A stretch of DNA of 64,000 nt. Source: an uncultured Porphyromonadaceae bacterium. GTDB lineage: Bacteria > Bacteroidota > Bacteroidia > Bacteroidales > Muribaculaceae. The DNA is taken from contig URSD01000008.1 in assembly GCA_900550395.1 (NCBI GenBank), positions 1 to 64,000 on the forward strand, given 5' to 3'. This document shows positions 17,937-27,150 of the stretch, in pieces (position 1 is the stretch's first letter; each line of letters begins with the position of its first letter). Both the position numbers and the translations under genes were made by a program. Under the pieces are notes generated by a model. That model ran no database searches and was not told where the DNA came from. It was given only the letters and a program-made list of their open reading frames with translations.

Positions 17937-18034
17937 ATTGTCCGCTAAACTTTAGGGGACAATTAAAAAATAGGGCTGATTCCATTTGCGGGATTCAGCC
18001 CTAAATTTTTCCTGTCTCAAAAATTTTTAGCGGA
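17937..18034. repeat. Inverted-repeat island, possible insertion-sequence remnant
   Basis: ATTGTCC (17937-17943) pairs with GGACAAT (17957-17963), and TCCGCTAAA (17941-17949) recurs inverted at 18026-18034, bracketing a strong terminator. No coding sequence remains. Such nested ends next to an acquired defence gene may be the scar of a mobile element. Confidence 0.3.
17964..18003 (-). terminator. Terminator downstream of the GH31 gene
   Basis: TAGGGCTGA..TTCAGCCCTA (17971-18003) is a perfect stem with an inner TTCC/GGGA pairing. Read on the minus strand it is followed by six Us (A-run at 17965-17970). The T-run on the other side lets it work in both directions. Confidence 0.8.
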
Positions 18035-18111
18035 TAGTAATACCTCGAAATAGTAGGCCACTGTCTTGTTTCGGTGCTCCGTAGTCGGTGGTTTGCGGTG
18101 CAGCCGCGGCG

Positions 18112-20577
18112 TCACAGGACGATGCTTACGGACGAGCCGTCGTAGCTTACGGTGCGCGTGGCCTTTGCGGGTGTGTCGCCCGGCTCGGTGCCGTCGCGCA
18201 CCAGCACTACGCGGAACTCGCGCCCGGCGAGCATGCCGGGATAGCTGCCGCGGCGCGCGCCTATTTCCAGAGTGCGCTCGGCCTCGTTCCAGTGGAACGG
18301 TATTTCGGTGAACTGCCCTTTCTCGTAGTCGTAGCTCACGCCGTCGTCCTCGTAGAGGATGAAGTCGGCGTCGGCGCCGGGATAGACGCGCAGCTCCAGC
18401 GAGTCCCAAGGCTTCTCGGAGGAGAACTGCACCTCCGGTCCGAACGGGATGATGCTGCCGGCCTTCACGTAAACGGGCATGCGGTGGATGGGTGCCGTCG
18501 TCAGCACGTCGTCACCTCCGTCCAGCAGTTCGTTGCTCCAGAAGTCGTACCACTTGCTTCCGGCAGGCAGGTAGACGCCTGCGGGGGCAGCCGCAGCCGC
18601 CACGTCGGGGTATATCAGATGGCCTTTCTTGTTCTTGTCGAGATAGGTGTACATGGGGTCGGTCACGGGCTTGACAAGCAGCGAACGGCCGAACATGTAC
18701 TGGTCGTTGAGGCAGATGGCTTTCTTGTCGGCGGCGAAGTCCATCACCAGCGGACGCATGATGGTGCCTGCGCGCTGCGTGGCGTCGCCGGCGAGGCTGT
18801 AGATGTAGGGCAGCAGGCGGTAGCGCAGCTCTATGGCCTTTTTCTGCGCGTCGAAGGCCCAGTCGCCCGGCTGTCCGAACTCGTAGATTTCGTTGAGCAT
18901 GGGGCCGGAGCAGTGGTTGCGCATCATGGGCATGAACGTGCCCCACTGCATCCACCTCACCTGCAGCTCCTGCAGGGCCGGATTGGCGTGGTCGTTGTCA
19001 TAGTCCCCACCGAAGAATCCGCCTATGTCGTTGTTCCAGTAGGGCATGCCGCAGATTACGTAGTTGAGGCCCGAGGGAATCTGGTTTTTCATCACGTTCC
19101 AGTTTGTCATCACGTCGCCGCTCCAGCTCATCGTGGCGTAGTGCTGTAGGCCGAATGTGCCGCAGCGCGTCATCTGCATGGAGCGCCTGTTGTTGCCTTT
19201 CATTTTGCGCTGATGCTCGTAGATGCCTTTGTTGGTGACGAGTGCGAAGGCGTTCTTGACGCTGCGCCAGGAGCCGTCGTGCGTCATGTAGTCGGAGTCG
19301 CCGGGCTTTTCGTAGTGGTCGGGCTCGGTGGAGTCGGTCCACCATGCGTCGAATCCCATGTCGTAGAGATGCGAGAGGTATTTCCAGTAGATGTCGCGCG
19401 CCTTGGGATTGAAAGCGTCGTAGGGCTTTACGCCGCTGTTGCGCGGCCATGTCTCGAAGGGCAGCAGGGCGCCGATGCGGTCAAGCTCGCGGTACTGGTC
19501 GGTCCAGGGTCCGAAGCTGGCCCATATCGAGATCATGATGGCGGCATCGCGGCCGTGCACGTAGTCCACCATTTCGCGCGGGCTCTTGATGCGCGCCTCG
19601 GTGTAGCCTGCCTCGGGGTTCTCGCCGTTGGGGAGGTAGCGCATCCACTTCTTGTCGCCGGTCTTGTTGATGTAGCGGGGGTTCATGAAGCGCATCGCGT
19701 TCCAGTTGGAGTCGCAGCCCCAGTACTGCCAGTCCTGCACGATGCCGTCGATGGGCACGCGCAGCTCGCGGTAGCGGTCGAGCACACCGCAGAGCTCGTC
19801 GCTGCTCTTGTAGCGCTCGCGGCTCTGCCAGTAGCCCATCATGCGCCTGGGAAACATGGTGGCGTCGCCCGTGAGGCTTCGTATGCCTGCTATGACGCCG
19901 TCCTGGGTGCCGTCGCGGTAGATGAAATAGTAGTCGACGGCCGGTGCCACCTCAGAGGTGAATGTGGCCGTGTTGTCGCGGTCGGTGAAGCGTGAGTCGC
20001 CGGCGTTGTCCCAGTAGAGTCCGTAGCCCTTGTCGGATGCGAAGTAGGGGATGGTGATGTTGGTGTTGCCGGTCCAGATGCGCACGTCCCTGCCGCGCTG
20101 ATTGAGCGACGGGTCCTGACGCTGGCCCAGACCGAAGATTATTTCCGATGGCTCGAGGGCGTAGCTCTGGCTCACTCTGTAGCGTCCGGCGTCCACCTTG
20201 TTCTCGCAGGGAGAGTGGCCGGAGGCGGTTTCGGCCAGCAGCGGGGCGCTGCCTTGGGCGGCCGTGAAGCTGACACTTCCGTCAGGGCTGATGCTTGCGG
20301 CGATGCACTGCGAAGCGAGGCTGACGCTTCCGTCCGCCTCATGTTTTACCGCGGGCTCCACCTGTTCGGGAGTCATGATTACGGAGTAGCTTTTCTTCGC
20401 CGGTGCTTTGTCGCCCGGGTATTTAGTCACGCGTACGACGGAGGGGGAGTAGAACTTCACGGCGGTGGTCCAGCCGTCCGGTCCGGTCACTGCGGCGTCG
20501 GGCACTGCGGCACCGGCGGTAGCGAACGCCGGCAGCGTGGCGAGTGCCAGAATGGTTTTGCGGATGATATTCTTCAT
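18112..20577 (-). CDS. Glycoside hydrolase family 31 (alpha-xylosidase/alpha-glucosidase type)
   Basis: An 821-residue exported retaining alpha-glycosidase. The signal peptide runs to about residue 23 (ATAGA). An N-terminal beta domain carries LGLGQR-like FGLGQRQD at 148-155, followed by the TIM barrel. The nucleophile is Asp415 in WWTDSTEPD and the acid/base is Asp488 in WSGDVMTNW. C-terminal beta domains end the protein. AWWTDSTEPD with a preceding long barrel resembles alpha-xylosidases of Bacteroidetes, but glucosidase activity is equally possible. The regulator gene lies just upstream on the same strand, with an operator-like repeat pair between them. Confidence 0.9.
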   Translation of the reverse strand: MKNIIRKTILALATLPAFATAGAAVPDAAVTGPDGWTTAVKFYSPSVVRVTKYPGDKAPAKKSYSVIMTPEQVEPAVKHEADGSVSLASQCIAASISPDGSVSFTAAQGSAPLLAETASGHSPCENKVDAGRYRVSQSYALEPSEIIFGLGQRQDPSLNQRGRDVRIWTGNTNITIPYFASDKGYGLYWDNAGDSRFTDRDNTATFTSEVAPAVDYYFIYRDGTQDGVIAGIRSLTGDATMFPRRMMGYWQSRERYKSSDELCGVLDRYRELRVPIDGIVQDWQYWGCDSNWNAMRFMNPRYINKTGDKKWMRYLPNGENPEAGYTEARIKSPREMVDYVHGRDAAIMISIWASFGPWTDQYRELDRIGALLPFETWPRNSGVKPYDAFNPKARDIYWKYLSHLYDMGFDAWWTDSTEPDHYEKPGDSDYMTHDGSWRSVKNAFALVTNKGIYEHQRKMKGNNRRSMQMTRCGTFGLQHYATMSWSGDVMTNWNVMKNQIPSGLNYVICGMPYWNNDIGGFFGGDYDNDHANPALQELQVRWMQWGTFMPMMRNHCSGPMLNEIYEFGQPGDWAFDAQKKAIELRYRLLPYIYSLAGDATQRAGTIMRPLVMDFAADKKAICLNDQYMFGRSLLVKPVTDPMYTYLDKNKKGHLIYPDVAAAAAPAGVYLPAGSKWYDFWSNELLDGGDDVLTTAPIHRMPVYVKAGSIIPFGPEVQFSSEKPWDSLELRVYPGADADFILYEDDGVSYDYEKGQFTEIPFHWNEAERTLEIGARRGSYPGMLAGREFRVVLVRDGTEPGDTPAKATRTVSYDGSSVSIVL

Positions 20578-20602
20578 GATACTTTAAGTTTGAAATCTGC
20601 TG

Positions 20603-20670
20603 CAAAGGTACGGCGGGAGGCGCGACGCACGGCAACACATATGTTGAAACTGCCGACACATATGTTGAAA
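20603..20670 (-). promoter_or_regulatory. GH31 promoter with paired direct-repeat operator
   Basis: TACCTTTG (20610-20603, minus) is the -7 box, with a leader of about 20 nt. Upstream, ACACATATGTTGAAA occurs twice, at 20635-20649 and 20656-20670. The repeats are exactly 21 bp apart (two helical turns), and each contains the palindrome ACATATGT. The position overlapping and just upstream of -33 suits an AraC-type activator, most simply the product of the adjacent 20690-22870 gene. Confidence 0.7.
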
Positions 20671-20689
20671 ACCGCCTGTGTAAGGGCGT

Positions 20690-22870
20690 TTATCGGTATT
20701 CCGAGGGGCGACAGCCGTATCGTTCCTGGAAGCATTTGCTCATGTAGGAGGTGGAGCTGAATCCGCTTTGCTCGGCAATCTCGGTGATGGAAAGCCGGCC
20801 CTCGCGGATGAGGCGCGCTGCGTTGCGCAGGCGGATGTCGCGTATGAAGAGCGACGGGCTTTTGTCGAGCATGGCGTTGAGCTTTCGGTAGAGGCCGGTG
20901 CGGTCCATGCACAGGTCGGCGCTCAGCTGCGTCACGGAGTAGCCGGGCGTGTTGAGGTTGCGCTCGACGGCTTCGACGGCTTTGGCGATGAAAGCGTTGT
21001 CAGCCTCGGCCTCGTAGTCGGCTCCGGGCGCCTCCGGCGTCTGCGGCCTGTAGCGGTCCACCTCTTCTATGAGTGTCCTGATTCGTTGCAGCATATACGC
21101 CTCTCTCTGCTCGCGGGCGATGCGCCGGCGTGTGGCGCGGGTGTAGGCCGTGGCGGCCGTGGCGGCGGCAAGGACGGCGAGGAGGCAACAGGCGGCGTAG
21201 AACCATCCCGTCTGCCACCAGTGGGGCAGTACGGTTACGGATATTTCCGCCGCGGGTGCGTCGGCGGCCGTCCGCGCACGGAATGTGTAGCGTCCCGGCG
21301 GCAGGGCTGTGTAGCTCGCCGTCACGGACTTCTGCATGTCGCCCTGACCCCGGACGGTGTGCCACTCGCGGTCGAGGCCGTCGAGCATGTAGGAAATGGT
21401 GGCCGTTGCGGCGGAAGCGTCCGTGTCGCTGATTCGGAAGGCGATGAAGTTCTGGTCGGCTCCGAGCGTTATGCCGGAGGTGCGTGCGGCGGCTTTCGGC
21501 AGTATCGTCCTGCCGTCGTACTGCTGCTGCGGGACTATTTTTTCGCCGTTGACGTATAATGCGCTGATGACGGGGCGCACGTGCGCTGTGCCGCTGTCCG
21601 GCGCGGCGGGAATGAATACGCGGTAGCTGTCGGGATCGTCGAAAGCTATGGCGCCGCTGCCGCTGATGAATGCCGCGGAGCTGCCGTACTCTCCCGTAAG
21701 GGCGCCGGGAGTTGCAGCTTGCGTAGAGATGCGGCCGGAGGGTATGTCGACGCGCCTGCCGGTGCCGCCTTCGCACAGGATGCTGATGGAGCCGTCGGGG
21801 TTTTCGGAGAATACTCCCGCCGCCCGTGGCGGCTGCTGGGCTTTGCTGCGTTCTTTGGGGATACTGACGAGCCTGTAGTGCGCCGGGTGGTGATGAAAAA
21901 TGCCGCGGTTGAGGAAGCCGAGCCATATGCCGCCGTCGGGGTCGGCGGCTACGGAGCTGATTTCGGAGGCGAGAAGATTGCCTGAGCGAGTCCGCACCAT
22001 GGGTATGTGCGTGGCGCTCCCGGTGCGCAGGTCGACGGCGAGCAGACCGTCGTTGGTGGAGATATAGGCTGCGGAGCCGGCAACGGCGAGTGTGTTCAGA
22101 CGCAGTCCCGATTGCAGAATCTTCTCCCAGCGGCCTGTGGCGGGGTCGCGCCGGAAGAATCCTCCGGCCGTGCCGTTGCGTATCTGGTAGAGGATGCCGT
22201 CGCTCTCCGTCACGAGCGAGGTGGCTCCGAACAGGGCCTCCTCGGCCGCGGCAAACACGCGGCTGCTGCCAGCGGGGGTGCCGTCGGGGAGCGCGTAGTC
22301 CCGAACGGTGCCGTCGCGGAAGAACAGATGCAGGCGCGAGTCATCGGCCGCGAGGTCGAGCAGCGGCCCGTGGTCCATAGGTAGCTTTATTGCGGTCGGT
22401 GAGCCGGCCGGGTGCAGGGTATCGGCGTTTACGGTCCAGATGCGTCCGCGGCTGTCGCCGAAAAAGTCGGCGGGCGGCGTCGACGCACCGAGTCGGCGGA
22501 GCAAGGACTCCGTGTCGGGCACATAGGTCTCCGTGTCCAGATCTATGCATTGCAGCGTGCCCAGGTTCTTTATCCACAGATAGCGCCCGGCGTGCGAGAG
22601 ATAGAGGTGATGGTAGCCCTCGTAGGCCGGCAGCGGTGCCGGTGTGCCGCCGCGAGGGTCGATGCTGGTGAAGTCCGAGCCGTCGAAGAGCTCCATGCCG
22701 GCCAGGGTGGCGAAAGCCATGCGACCGTCGTCGAGCCGGAGTATGCTGCGTATGTATGGATTGCCCTCGCGGTTCGCCACGGGCGAGAACAGCAGATTCT
22801 CCGCGACCGGTGCCGCGGGAGCGATTGCCGGGAGGAGCAGTGCGAGCAGAAGCAGAACCGTCCTATGCAT
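20690..22870 (-). CDS. Membrane-spanning AraC-family regulator (propeller, Y_Y_Y, TM, HTH)
   Basis: A 726-residue one-piece sensor and regulator. A signal peptide leads to a periplasmic beta-propeller of two-component-regulator type, then a Y_Y_Y-like Ig domain (about 450-545). One membrane helix (WFYAACCLLAVLAAATAAT, about 555-575) follows, and then a C-terminal AraC DNA-binding domain (YSVTQLSADLCMDRTGLYRK, ITEIAEQSGFSSTSYMSKCF). It is like a hybrid two-component system from which histidine kinase and receiver have been lost, similar in plan to SusR. It probably senses a glycan in the periplasm and activates the GH31 gene downstream. Confidence 0.88.
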   Translation of the reverse strand: MHRTVLLLLALLLPAIAPAAPVAENLLFSPVANREGNPYIRSILRLDDGRMAFATLAGMELFDGSDFTSIDPRGGTPAPLPAYEGYHHLYLSHAGRYLWIKNLGTLQCIDLDTETYVPDTESLLRRLGASTPPADFFGDSRGRIWTVNADTLHPAGSPTAIKLPMDHGPLLDLAADDSRLHLFFRDGTVRDYALPDGTPAGSSRVFAAAEEALFGATSLVTESDGILYQIRNGTAGGFFRRDPATGRWEKILQSGLRLNTLAVAGSAAYISTNDGLLAVDLRTGSATHIPMVRTRSGNLLASEISSVAADPDGGIWLGFLNRGIFHHHPAHYRLVSIPKERSKAQQPPRAAGVFSENPDGSISILCEGGTGRRVDIPSGRISTQAATPGALTGEYGSSAAFISGSGAIAFDDPDSYRVFIPAAPDSGTAHVRPVISALYVNGEKIVPQQQYDGRTILPKAAARTSGITLGADQNFIAFRISDTDASAATATISYMLDGLDREWHTVRGQGDMQKSVTASYTALPPGRYTFRARTAADAPAAEISVTVLPHWWQTGWFYAACCLLAVLAAATAATAYTRATRRRIAREQREAYMLQRIRTLIEEVDRYRPQTPEAPGADYEAEADNAFIAKAVEAVERNLNTPGYSVTQLSADLCMDRTGLYRKLNAMLDKSPSLFIRDIRLRNAARLIREGRLSITEIAEQSGFSSTSYMSKCFQERYGCRPSEYR

Positions 22871-22873
22871 AGG

Positions 22874-24703
22874 CTACCGGATATCGAGACTGCCGCTTTC
22901 AAAGCGGGCTATCGCGTCGATGAACAGTCGGCCGAAGCGCTGGGTCTTCACCTCGCCGGCGCCGTTGACGCGGCCGAATTCCTCCAGGGTGGCGGGGCGC
23001 AGGCGCGCCATGTCCTCCAGCGACGCGTCGGAGAAAATGAGGTAGGGCGGCATGCCCAGGCGGCGTGCCTCGGCGAGGCGCACTTTCTTCAGGGCGGCCA
23101 CGAGGTCGGCGGCCGCGCGGCGGCCGGGTGCGGCGGCCGGACGGCGCGGCGTGCGCGCCTGCGGCTGGAACAGGGCCAGCATCACGCGTTCCTCGCCGCG
23201 CAGCAGGCGCATGCCGTAGGGGGTGGGGCGCAGATGGCTGTGGTCGTCGTAAGCGACGTCGAGAATGCCGAGCTGTATCATCTGCGAGATATAGTAGTTC
23301 CACTCGGCGGCGCTGAGGTCGGCGCCGACGCCGAAGGTGGGAAGGCGGTCGAAGCCGCGCGCCACAATGTCGCGCTGGCGCAGTCCGCGCAGGATGTCGC
23401 GCAGCATGTAGGCGCCGGTGCGGCATCCGGTGCGCACCACGGCGCTGAGGGCCTTCTGTACGGGGATGGTGCCGTCGAAGCGAACTGGCGCCGAACGGCA
23501 CACGTCGCAGTTGCCGCAGTCACGGGTCTTCTCCTCGTTGAAATAGCTAAGGAGCATGCGCCGGCGGCACACGGAGGCGTCCACGAAGGCCTGCATGCGC
23601 GCCAGCTTCTCGGTGTTGATGGACCGGCGCGAGCTGTCGGTATCGTCGATGAAGCGCCTGAGGGTGATGATGTCGCCCACGCTGTGGAACATCAGGGCCT
23701 CGGCGGGGAGGCCGTCGCGCCCGGCGCGGCCTATCTCCTGGTAGTAGCTCTCGATGTTGGCCGGCATGTTGTTGTGCACCACCCAGCGGATGTTGCTCTT
23801 GTCGATGCCCATGCCGAAGGCCACCGTGGCGCAGATGACGCTGACCTCGCTGTTGATGAACGCACGCTGGGCGGCCTCGCGGACGGAAGCCGGCAGGCCG
23901 GCGTGGTAGCATGCGGCGCTGACGCCGGCGGCACGCAGGGCGGCCGTCATCTCCTCGGCCTTGCTGCGGCTGAGGCAGTAGACGATGCCGGAGTCGGAGG
24001 GGTAGGCTGCGGCGAGCTCGCGGATGCGGCGCACGCGCTCCTTCTTGCCCGGGTCGGGACACACATCGATGCTGATGTTGGGTCTGTCGAAGCTGCCTAT
24101 CCACACGAAGGGGTCGCGCAGACCGAGCTGGCGCAGGATGTCGTCGCGCGTGAGGCGGTCGGCGGTGGCGGTGAGGGCTATGACCGGCACCTGCGGCAGC
24201 CGGGCCTTTATGCCCGCAAGCTCGGTGTAGACCGGGCGGAAGTCGTGGCCCCACTGTGAGATGCAGTGCGCTTCGTCGATGGCTACCATGCGTATGGGGA
24301 GCGCCCGACTCCAGGCGTCGAGGTCATGGACGAAGCGCTCGGGCGACGTGTAGAGAAGTTTTACGCGGCCCAGGCGCGCCTGCTCCAGACCCTCGCGCTG
24401 CTCGGCGTCGGGACGGTTGGAGTGTATGGCTACGGCCGGAATGCCGTTAGCCATGAGAGCCGTCACCTGGTCGTCCATAAGCGCTATCAGGGGCGACACC
24501 ACGACGCAGAGGCCGTCGCTGAGCAGGGCGGGGAGCTGATAGCAGAGCGACTTGCCGCCGCCCGTGGGCATCAGCACCAGGGCATCGCGGCCCGAGGCCA
24601 CGGCGCCGATGATTTCGGCCTGCCCCGGGCGCAGGCTGTCGTAGCCGTAGAAGCGGCGCAGCAGTGCCAGCGCCTGGCTGCGGAGGGTAGCGTCCATAGT
24701 CAT
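22874..24703 (-). CDS. recQ: ATP-dependent DNA helicase RecQ
   Basis: A 609-residue 3'-5' helicase for recombination repair. Walker A is MPTGGGKSLCYQLP near residue 50, DEAH is IDEAHCISQWGHDFRP, and motif VI is QEIGRAGRDG. The zinc-binding cysteines (CRRRMLLSYF..CGNCDVC), a winged helix and a C-terminal HRDC domain (ending VNGAGEVKTQRFG) complete the standard layout. ATG at 24703 overlaps the upstream permease gene by 4 bp, although the frame stays open further. It is the last gene of the malY-aroA operon. Confidence 0.96.
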   Translation of the reverse strand: MTMDATLRSQALALLRRFYGYDSLRPGQAEIIGAVASGRDALVLMPTGGGKSLCYQLPALLSDGLCVVVSPLIALMDDQVTALMANGIPAVAIHSNRPDAEQREGLEQARLGRVKLLYTSPERFVHDLDAWSRALPIRMVAIDEAHCISQWGHDFRPVYTELAGIKARLPQVPVIALTATADRLTRDDILRQLGLRDPFVWIGSFDRPNISIDVCPDPGKKERVRRIRELAAAYPSDSGIVYCLSRSKAEEMTAALRAAGVSAACYHAGLPASVREAAQRAFINSEVSVICATVAFGMGIDKSNIRWVVHNNMPANIESYYQEIGRAGRDGLPAEALMFHSVGDIITLRRFIDDTDSSRRSINTEKLARMQAFVDASVCRRRMLLSYFNEEKTRDCGNCDVCRSAPVRFDGTIPVQKALSAVVRTGCRTGAYMLRDILRGLRQRDIVARGFDRLPTFGVGADLSAAEWNYYISQMIQLGILDVAYDDHSHLRPTPYGMRLLRGEERVMLALFQPQARTPRRPAAAPGRRAAADLVAALKKVRLAEARRLGMPPYLIFSDASLEDMARLRPATLEEFGRVNGAGEVKTQRFGRLFIDAIARFESGSLDIR

Positions 24704-25506
24704 CGGCGCATAAGGATGTAGCGCGCGAGGCGCGCCAGAATGAACATGGCGGCGAGGATAATCACTATCATGGCCGAGCAGGGCACGTCGGTGGCCGCGC
24801 CGGCAAAGAGTCCTGCCGTGCCGGCGGCGACGGCTATGGCCGCCGAGGCGAAGACCATGGGGCGGAAGCGGTGGCAGAACACCTCGGCCGTCATCATGGG
24901 CAGCGACATCATCGACATGAGTAGCATGACGCCCACGAGGCGGATGGTGAGCACGATGCACACGGCCACGAGCACCGTCATGGCATAGGATATGAAGCGC
25001 ACGGGCAGCCCCTGCACGCGAGCGAAGTCGCGGTCGAAGGCCACGGCCACTATCTGGCGGAAGCGCATAGCGAAGAATCCGCACACCACCGCGGTGAAGA
25101 CCGCGAAGGCCGCGAGGTCGGCGGCACTGATGGTGAGTATGTTGCCGAAAAGGAAGCTGTTCAGCTCGGGCACATAGCCGGGCGTGAGGAAGATGAACAG
25201 GACGCCGACGGCCATGCCGAGCGACCAGACGACGGCCACGGCCGAGTCCTCGCGCAGCCGCATGCGCTGCGACATCCATTCCACTCCGGCGGCCGAGGCG
25301 ATGGCGAAGCCCGCGGCCGTCAGCACGGGGCTGATGCCTAAGAAGTAGCCCAGGCCGAGGCCGCCGAAGCAGGCGTGGGTGATGCCTCCGGCTATGGCCG
25401 TGAGGCGGCGCGTGACGATGTAGCTGCCCACCACGGCGGCCGAAAGGCTGATGAGCACCACGCCCGCGAGCGCGTATCGGAAGAATGTATAATCAAGGAA
25501 ATCCAT
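24700..25506 (-). CDS. Metal ABC transporter permease (ZnuB/MntB family)
   Basis: A 268-residue inner-membrane permease for zinc or manganese uptake, with seven to nine hydrophobic segments and the ABC-3 family patterns (ITHACFGGLGLGYFLG near residue 60, and VVCGFFAMRFRQIVAVAFDRDFA). ATG at 25506 is preferred over 25542 because the latter would run into the preceding gene. No ATP-binding or solute-binding partner is in the window, so the transporter's other parts lie elsewhere. It overlaps recQ by 4 bp. Confidence 0.85.
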   Translation of the reverse strand: MDFLDYTFFRYALAGVVLISLSAAVVGSYIVTRRLTAIAGGITHACFGGLGLGYFLGISPVLTAAGFAIASAAGVEWMSQRMRLREDSAVAVVWSLGMAVGVLFIFLTPGYVPELNSFLFGNILTISAADLAAFAVFTAVVCGFFAMRFRQIVAVAFDRDFARVQGLPVRFISYAMTVLVAVCIVLTIRLVGVMLLMSMMSLPMMTAEVFCHRFRPMVFASAAIAVAAGTAGLFAGAATDVPCSAMIVIILAAMFILARLARYILMRR

Positions 25507-25513
25507 TGGCGTA

Positions 25514-25933
25514 TCAGGTGTTAGAGTCGGCTCGGCTCGCACGGTTCTCGCTTACCATGAGCAGCAGCTCGTCGCGCACGGCCTGCGGCAGCTCGATGCC
25601 TCGCAGCTGGAGCGAGCGCGCCCATGGGGCGACGTCGTCGGGCAGGAGCGAGAGCAGTATGTCGCGGAACTGCTCCTCCTCGGCGCCGGTGTAGGCGTCG
25701 GCGGTGCGTCCGGCGTAGGCGTCCAGCTCCTCGTCGTCGAAGTATTCCACGGCCTCGCTGACGCCGGCCAGCAGTGAGTCCTTCTCGCACACCTCGTGCT
25801 GCCCGCAGCAGCCTTCGGGGCGCGGAGCCGCGGGAGGTGCGGCGATGCCGCGACGGCGGCAGTACAGCTCGTAGAGCAGGCACAGGGCGCCTACGACAAC
25901 TATTGCAGAGAGAATGACGAGCGCGGCTTCCAT
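25514..25933 (-). CDS. Small membrane-anchored protein with Cys-rich motif, unknown function
   Basis: A 139-residue protein with an N-terminal membrane helix (ALVILSAIVVVGALCLLYELYC), then CCGQHEVCEKDSLL around residues 42-55 and an acidic, helical C-terminal half with EYFDDEELDAYAG. The conserved-looking cysteine/histidine patch may bind a metal, which would fit its position directly before a metal permease. The start overlaps the aroA stop by 1-4 bp. A phospholipase-like annotation seen for relatives cannot be supported from this sequence. Confidence 0.7.
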   Translation of the reverse strand: MEAALVILSAIVVVGALCLLYELYCRRRGIAAPPAAPRPEGCCGQHEVCEKDSLLAGVSEAVEYFDDEELDAYAGRTADAYTGAEEEQFRDILLSLLPDDVAPWARSLQLRGIELPQAVRDELLLMVSENRASRADSNT

Positions 25934-27150
25934 CACTCCGCGTCCACCTCCTCCGTGGTGAATCCGGCGGCGCGCAGGTCGTGCCAGTAGGCCGGATATG
26001 ACTTGGTGACGCACTCGGCGCCGTCGATGACTATGCCCGGGGCGAACACGGCCACGGGGGCCAGGGCCATAGCCATGCGGTGGTCGGCGTGCGTGTCGAA
26101 GACGGGCATCTCCGTGACGGGCACGCGGCGGCCTTCCCAGGAGAGGACTCCGCGGTCGTAGCCGGCGACGACGCCCATGCGGGCCAGCTCGGCGATGAGG
26201 GCGTCGACGCGGTCGCACTCCTTGTCGCGGAGTGCGGCGCAGCCGTGCAGCTCGAAGGGCACGCCCAGCATGGCGCAGGTGACGGCAAGGGCCGGCACGA
26301 GGTCGGGCGTGGGGGCGCAGTCCAGCTCGAGGCGCGCGTGCATCTCGGGATCGGCGCAGAGGTGGGCGCCGCCGGCGTCGAAGGTCGTCACCACGCCGAG
26401 GCGGGTGAAGATGCCGGCGACGGCACTGTCGCCCTGCTGCGAGGGCATGGAGAGGCCGGGCAGGTCGATGAACCCGGCCGTGAGGGCGCCGATCTCGTAC
26501 CAGAAGGCGGCGGCGCTCCAGTCGGGCTCGACGTCGGGCGCCTCGGGCGCCGAGTATTCGCCTGGGCTCACGTGTACGGCGATGCCGTCGCGCGCGCAGT
26601 CGATGCCCCGGCGGCGCATCATGGCGAGGGTCATGTCGATGTAGGGCAGCGAGGGCTGGTTCCAGTCGATGGTGAGGTCGAGACCGTTCTCCATAAGCGG
26701 TGCGGCCATGAGCAGTGCCGAGACGAACTGCGAGGAGGCTGCGGGTCCGAGCGTGAGGGCTCCTCCGGGCAGGCGGCGTCCGCGCACGGCCACGCCTGCG
26801 GCCGTCGGCTCTACGTCGGCTCCGAGAGTGCACAGCATGTCGAGCAGCGGCGCGACGGGGCGTCGCATCAGGGCGTCGCTGCCCGTGAGGGTGACGTCGG
26901 CGCCGGGAGTGGCGGCGAGCAGAGCCGCGCCGAAGCGCAGGGCGGCGGCGCTGTCGCCGGCGTCGGCCGTGCCGCTGCGGGCAGCGGCCACGCGGCGCAT
27001 GGCCTCGGTGTCGGCACATTCGGCCAGGGGGGCGTCATAGCGTGCGCCGAAGGCAGCGAGGGCGGCGGCGCGTACGCTCATGCTCTTGCTCAGGGGGAGG
27101 GCCACGGTGGCCTCGAGCATCTCTTCCGGGGGGAATATGCGGAGTCTCAT
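25933..27150 (-). CDS. aroA: 3-phosphoshikimate 1-carboxyvinyltransferase (EPSP synthase)
   Basis: A 405-residue shikimate-pathway enzyme joining PEP to shikimate-3-phosphate. Family motifs are present but divergent: LPLSKSMSVR near residue 20 (usual LPGSKSxSNR), GNSGTAxR region as GTADAGDSAAALRF, and FDTHADHRMAMALA near residue 345. It is slightly shorter than the ~430-residue norm, as in other Bacteroidetes. ATG at 27150 overlaps malY by 4 bp. The frame extends upstream but without family similarity. Substrate loops should be checked because several usual glycines are changed. Confidence 0.9.
   Translation of the reverse strand: MRLRIFPPEEMLEATVALPLSKSMSVRAAALAAFGARYDAPLAECADTEAMRRVAAARSGTADAGDSAAALRFGAALLAATPGADVTLTGSDALMRRPVAPLLDMLCTLGADVEPTAAGVAVRGRRLPGGALTLGPAASSQFVSALLMAAPLMENGLDLTIDWNQPSLPYIDMTLAMMRRRGIDCARDGIAVHVSPGEYSAPEAPDVEPDWSAAAFWYEIGALTAGFIDLPGLSMPSQQGDSAVAGIFTRLGVVTTFDAGGAHLCADPEMHARLELDCAPTPDLVPALAVTCAMLGVPFELHGCAALRDKECDRVDALIAELARMGVVAGYDRGVLSWEGRRVPVTEMPVFDTHADHRMAMALAPVAVFAPGIVIDGAECVTKSYPAYWHDLRAAGFTTEEVDAE

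Noticed and set aside
22412..24259. Open frame of 615 codons on the plus strand
   Set aside because: It crosses the recQ and regulator genes antisense. RecQ motifs on the other strand are unambiguous.
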